NCBI RefSeq assembly: GCF_000718515.1
Contig: NZ_JNZS01000023.1
Location: forward strand, 1 to 64,000
DNA length: 64,000 nucleotides
Direction of reading: 5' to 3'
Source: Micromonospora parva
Lineage (GTDB): Bacteria; Actinomycetota; Actinomycetes; Mycobacteriales; Micromonosporaceae
The position numbers were made by a program, and so were the translations under genes. Position 1 is the stretch's first letter. Every line of letters starts with the position of its first letter. Shown one piece after another: positions 62,982-64,000 of the stretch. The notes below the pieces were generated by a model, which saw nothing but the letters and a program-made list of their open reading frames with translations, made no database searches and had not been told where the DNA came from.

Positions 62982-63431
62982 TCAGGCCGCGACCGGCAGC
63001 CGCTTGGCGAAACAGACGCTGTACGGGTTGCCCACGTACTCGCCGTAGACCGGGATCTGCTGGTAGCCACACGAGGTGTACAGCGCGATCGCCGCCGGCA
63101 GGTAGGTGCCCGTCTCCAGGCAGACCACCGAGTGCCCCTGCCGGAACGCGCACTCCTCCAACGCGGCGAGCAACTGACGACCGATCCCCCGCCCCCGGTA
63201 CGCGGGCCGGACGTACATCCGCTTGACCTCGCCGGTCTCGGCGTCGAGCGCCTGGAGCCCACCGCAGGCCACCGCCCGACCGTTCACCACCACCGCCAGG
63301 TAGCGGACGTCGTCGTGCGGCATGAAGACCTGCCCGTCCAACCCGCCATCGGCCTCGCGCAGCTCACGCTGCTGCGCGGTGACCATGGCGGCGATCTCCG
63401 GATCGATGGCAGGCCGGGACTCGATCAGCAT
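62982..63431 (-). CDS. GNAT family N-acetyltransferase
   Basis: A 149-residue acetyltransferase. Motif A reads VKRMYVRPAYRGRGIGRQLLAALEE, with the acetyl-CoA phosphate loop R-G-R-G-I-G, and motif B is CLETGTYLPAAIALYTSCGYQQI. The acceptor is unknown. ATG 63431 is chosen with a leaderless box 6 nt upstream; the preceding GTG 63434 is the alternative. Confidence 0.88.
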   Translation of the reverse strand: MLIESRPAIDPEIAAMVTAQQRELREADGGLDGQVFMPHDDVRYLAVVVNGRAVACGGLQALDAETGEVKRMYVRPAYRGRGIGRQLLAALEECAFRQGHSVVCLETGTYLPAAIALYTSCGYQQIPVYGEYVGNPYSVCFAKRLPVAA

Positions 63432-63437
63432 CACCCC

Positions 63438-63443
63438 ACGCTA
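63438..63443 (-). promoter_or_regulatory. leaderless -10 box, GNAT gene
   Basis: TAGCGT on the minus strand, GGGGTG (6 nt), then ATG 63431. Confidence 0.5.
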
Positions 63444-63501
63444 GGACGCGCCGATTTCGCGAAGGTTTCCGGAAATCAACCCCATCACGGAGCGCAACGA
63501 A

Positions 63502-64000
63502 CTACTCGGCGTCGTCCTCGTCCTCGTCGTCGGGGTCGTCGGACGCGTCCGCGCCCACCTCGTCCGCCGACCGCACCCGACGAGCCTTGCGGGCCGCGAG
63601 CCGATCCGCGGCGGAGGCCCGGTTCGACTTCTCTTCCAGGCGGACGTCGGTGCCCCGGTTGCCGGGTACGAACTCCACGCCGGCGAAGAGCGTCGGCTGC
63701 CAGTCGAACTCGCGCACGCCGATCCGGACCAGATCACCGGGCTGCGCGCCGGCCTTGGCCAGCTTGTCCTCCACCCCGAGCCGGGCCAGCCGGTCAGCCA
63801 GGTAGCCGACCGCCTCGTCGTTGTCGAAGTTGGTCTGCTTGACCCAGCGTTCCGGGCGGACACCGCGCACGGTGAACGAGCCGTCCGCCTCGGCCGTGAT
63901 GGTGAAACCGTCGTCGTCCACGGCGATCGGGCGGATCACGATCCGCGTCGGCTCGGCGGGCGGCGCGGCCTTGCGCTCTGCCTCTACCAGCTCGGCCATC
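63502..64000 (-). CDS. obg: GTPase Obg, C-terminal part (gene runs off the window)
   Basis: About 166 residues of the C-terminus of Obg/CgtA, an essential ribosome-associated GTPase. The OCT domain is unmistakable: RIVIRPIAVDDDGFTITAEADGSFTVRGVRPERWVKQTNFDNDEAVGYLADRLARLGVEDKL. It ends in a basic then acidic tail (KARRVRSADEVGADASDDPDDEDEDDAE). The GTPase and Obg-fold domains lie beyond position 64000, so the methionine near the edge is internal. Matches Rv2440c in synteny. Confidence 0.92.
   Translation of the reverse strand, partial: MAELVEAERKAAPPAEPTRIVIRPIAVDDDGFTITAEADGSFTVRGVRPERWVKQTNFDNDEAVGYLADRLARLGVEDKLAKAGAQPGDLVRIGVREFDWQPTLFAGVEFVPGNRGTDVRLEEKSNRASAADRLAARKARRVRSADEVGADASDDPDDEDEDDAE

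Overview
The window is a stretch of a high-GC actinobacterial chromosome, most likely Micromonospora or a close relative in the Micromonosporaceae. The pointers are very high GC at third codon positions, frequent GTG starts, short 1-4 nt gene overlaps, and a core gene order that, from memory, parallels the Mycobacterium tuberculosis Rv2361c-Rv2440c segment: uppS, recO, era, deaminase-like gene, CBS-domain hemolysin-like gene, ybeY, phoH, rsmE, dnaJ2, hrcA, hemW, lepA, rpsT, holA, comEC, comEA, degV, phosphatase, rsfS, nadD, obg. No prophage, insertion sequence, CRISPR array, tRNA or rRNA was recognised.

Layout. 1-4.3 kb: a repeat-bearing hypothetical protein, an MTH1187-family thiamine-binding protein, 6-phosphogluconate dehydrogenase, a pirin with a small partner, and a 61-residue membrane peptide. 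4.4-14.6 kb: uppS and recO, a DUF4097 lipoprotein that overlaps an acyltransferase tail to tail, then a long leftward operon HIT - serine hydrolase - phoH - ybeY - CorC-like - deaminase-like - era. 14.7-24.8 kb: the CIRCE-controlled hrcA-dnaJ-rsmE operon, hemW divergent from an enoyl-CoA hydratase, three short-chain dehydrogenase or membrane genes and a PhyH-type dioxygenase. 24.9-36 kb is more accessory: two convergent LtrA membrane proteins, a repressor - PH-like - ABC exporter operon behind a perfect palindrome, a MOSC protein, a CUT1 sugar importer without its own ATPase, and a duplicated GlsB/YeaQ stress gene. 36-49.4 kb returns to core genes (lepA, rpsT, holA, comEC/EA, degV, rsfS, nadD). 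49.5-59.5 kb holds a PadR regulator with an FAD monooxygenase, aminopeptidase N, an orphan DUF397 gene, a CYP152-type peroxygenase, a formaldehyde-dehydrogenase-like ADH, a SRPBCC protein and a glycosyltransferase. 59.5-63 kb is an envelope or general-stress cluster (DUF3618, holin-like, DUF4383, DUF6766). The window ends inside obg.

Two regulatory themes recur. Nine genes have a TANNNT box ending 6 or 7 nt before the start codon and little or no Shine-Dalgarno sequence, the pattern expected for leaderless transcripts. Five small membrane or stress genes carry a G-rich GNNT-N14-16-GGG(T/C)A promoter resembling the actinobacterial stress sigma B type. The best leads for something new are the palindrome-controlled ABC operon with its unfamiliar 123-residue protein, the stress-type regulon with duplicated GlsB copies that share a conserved leader, two enzyme-fold proteins that have lost their catalytic residues, and the CYP152/ADH/SRPBCC/GT2 neighbourhood.
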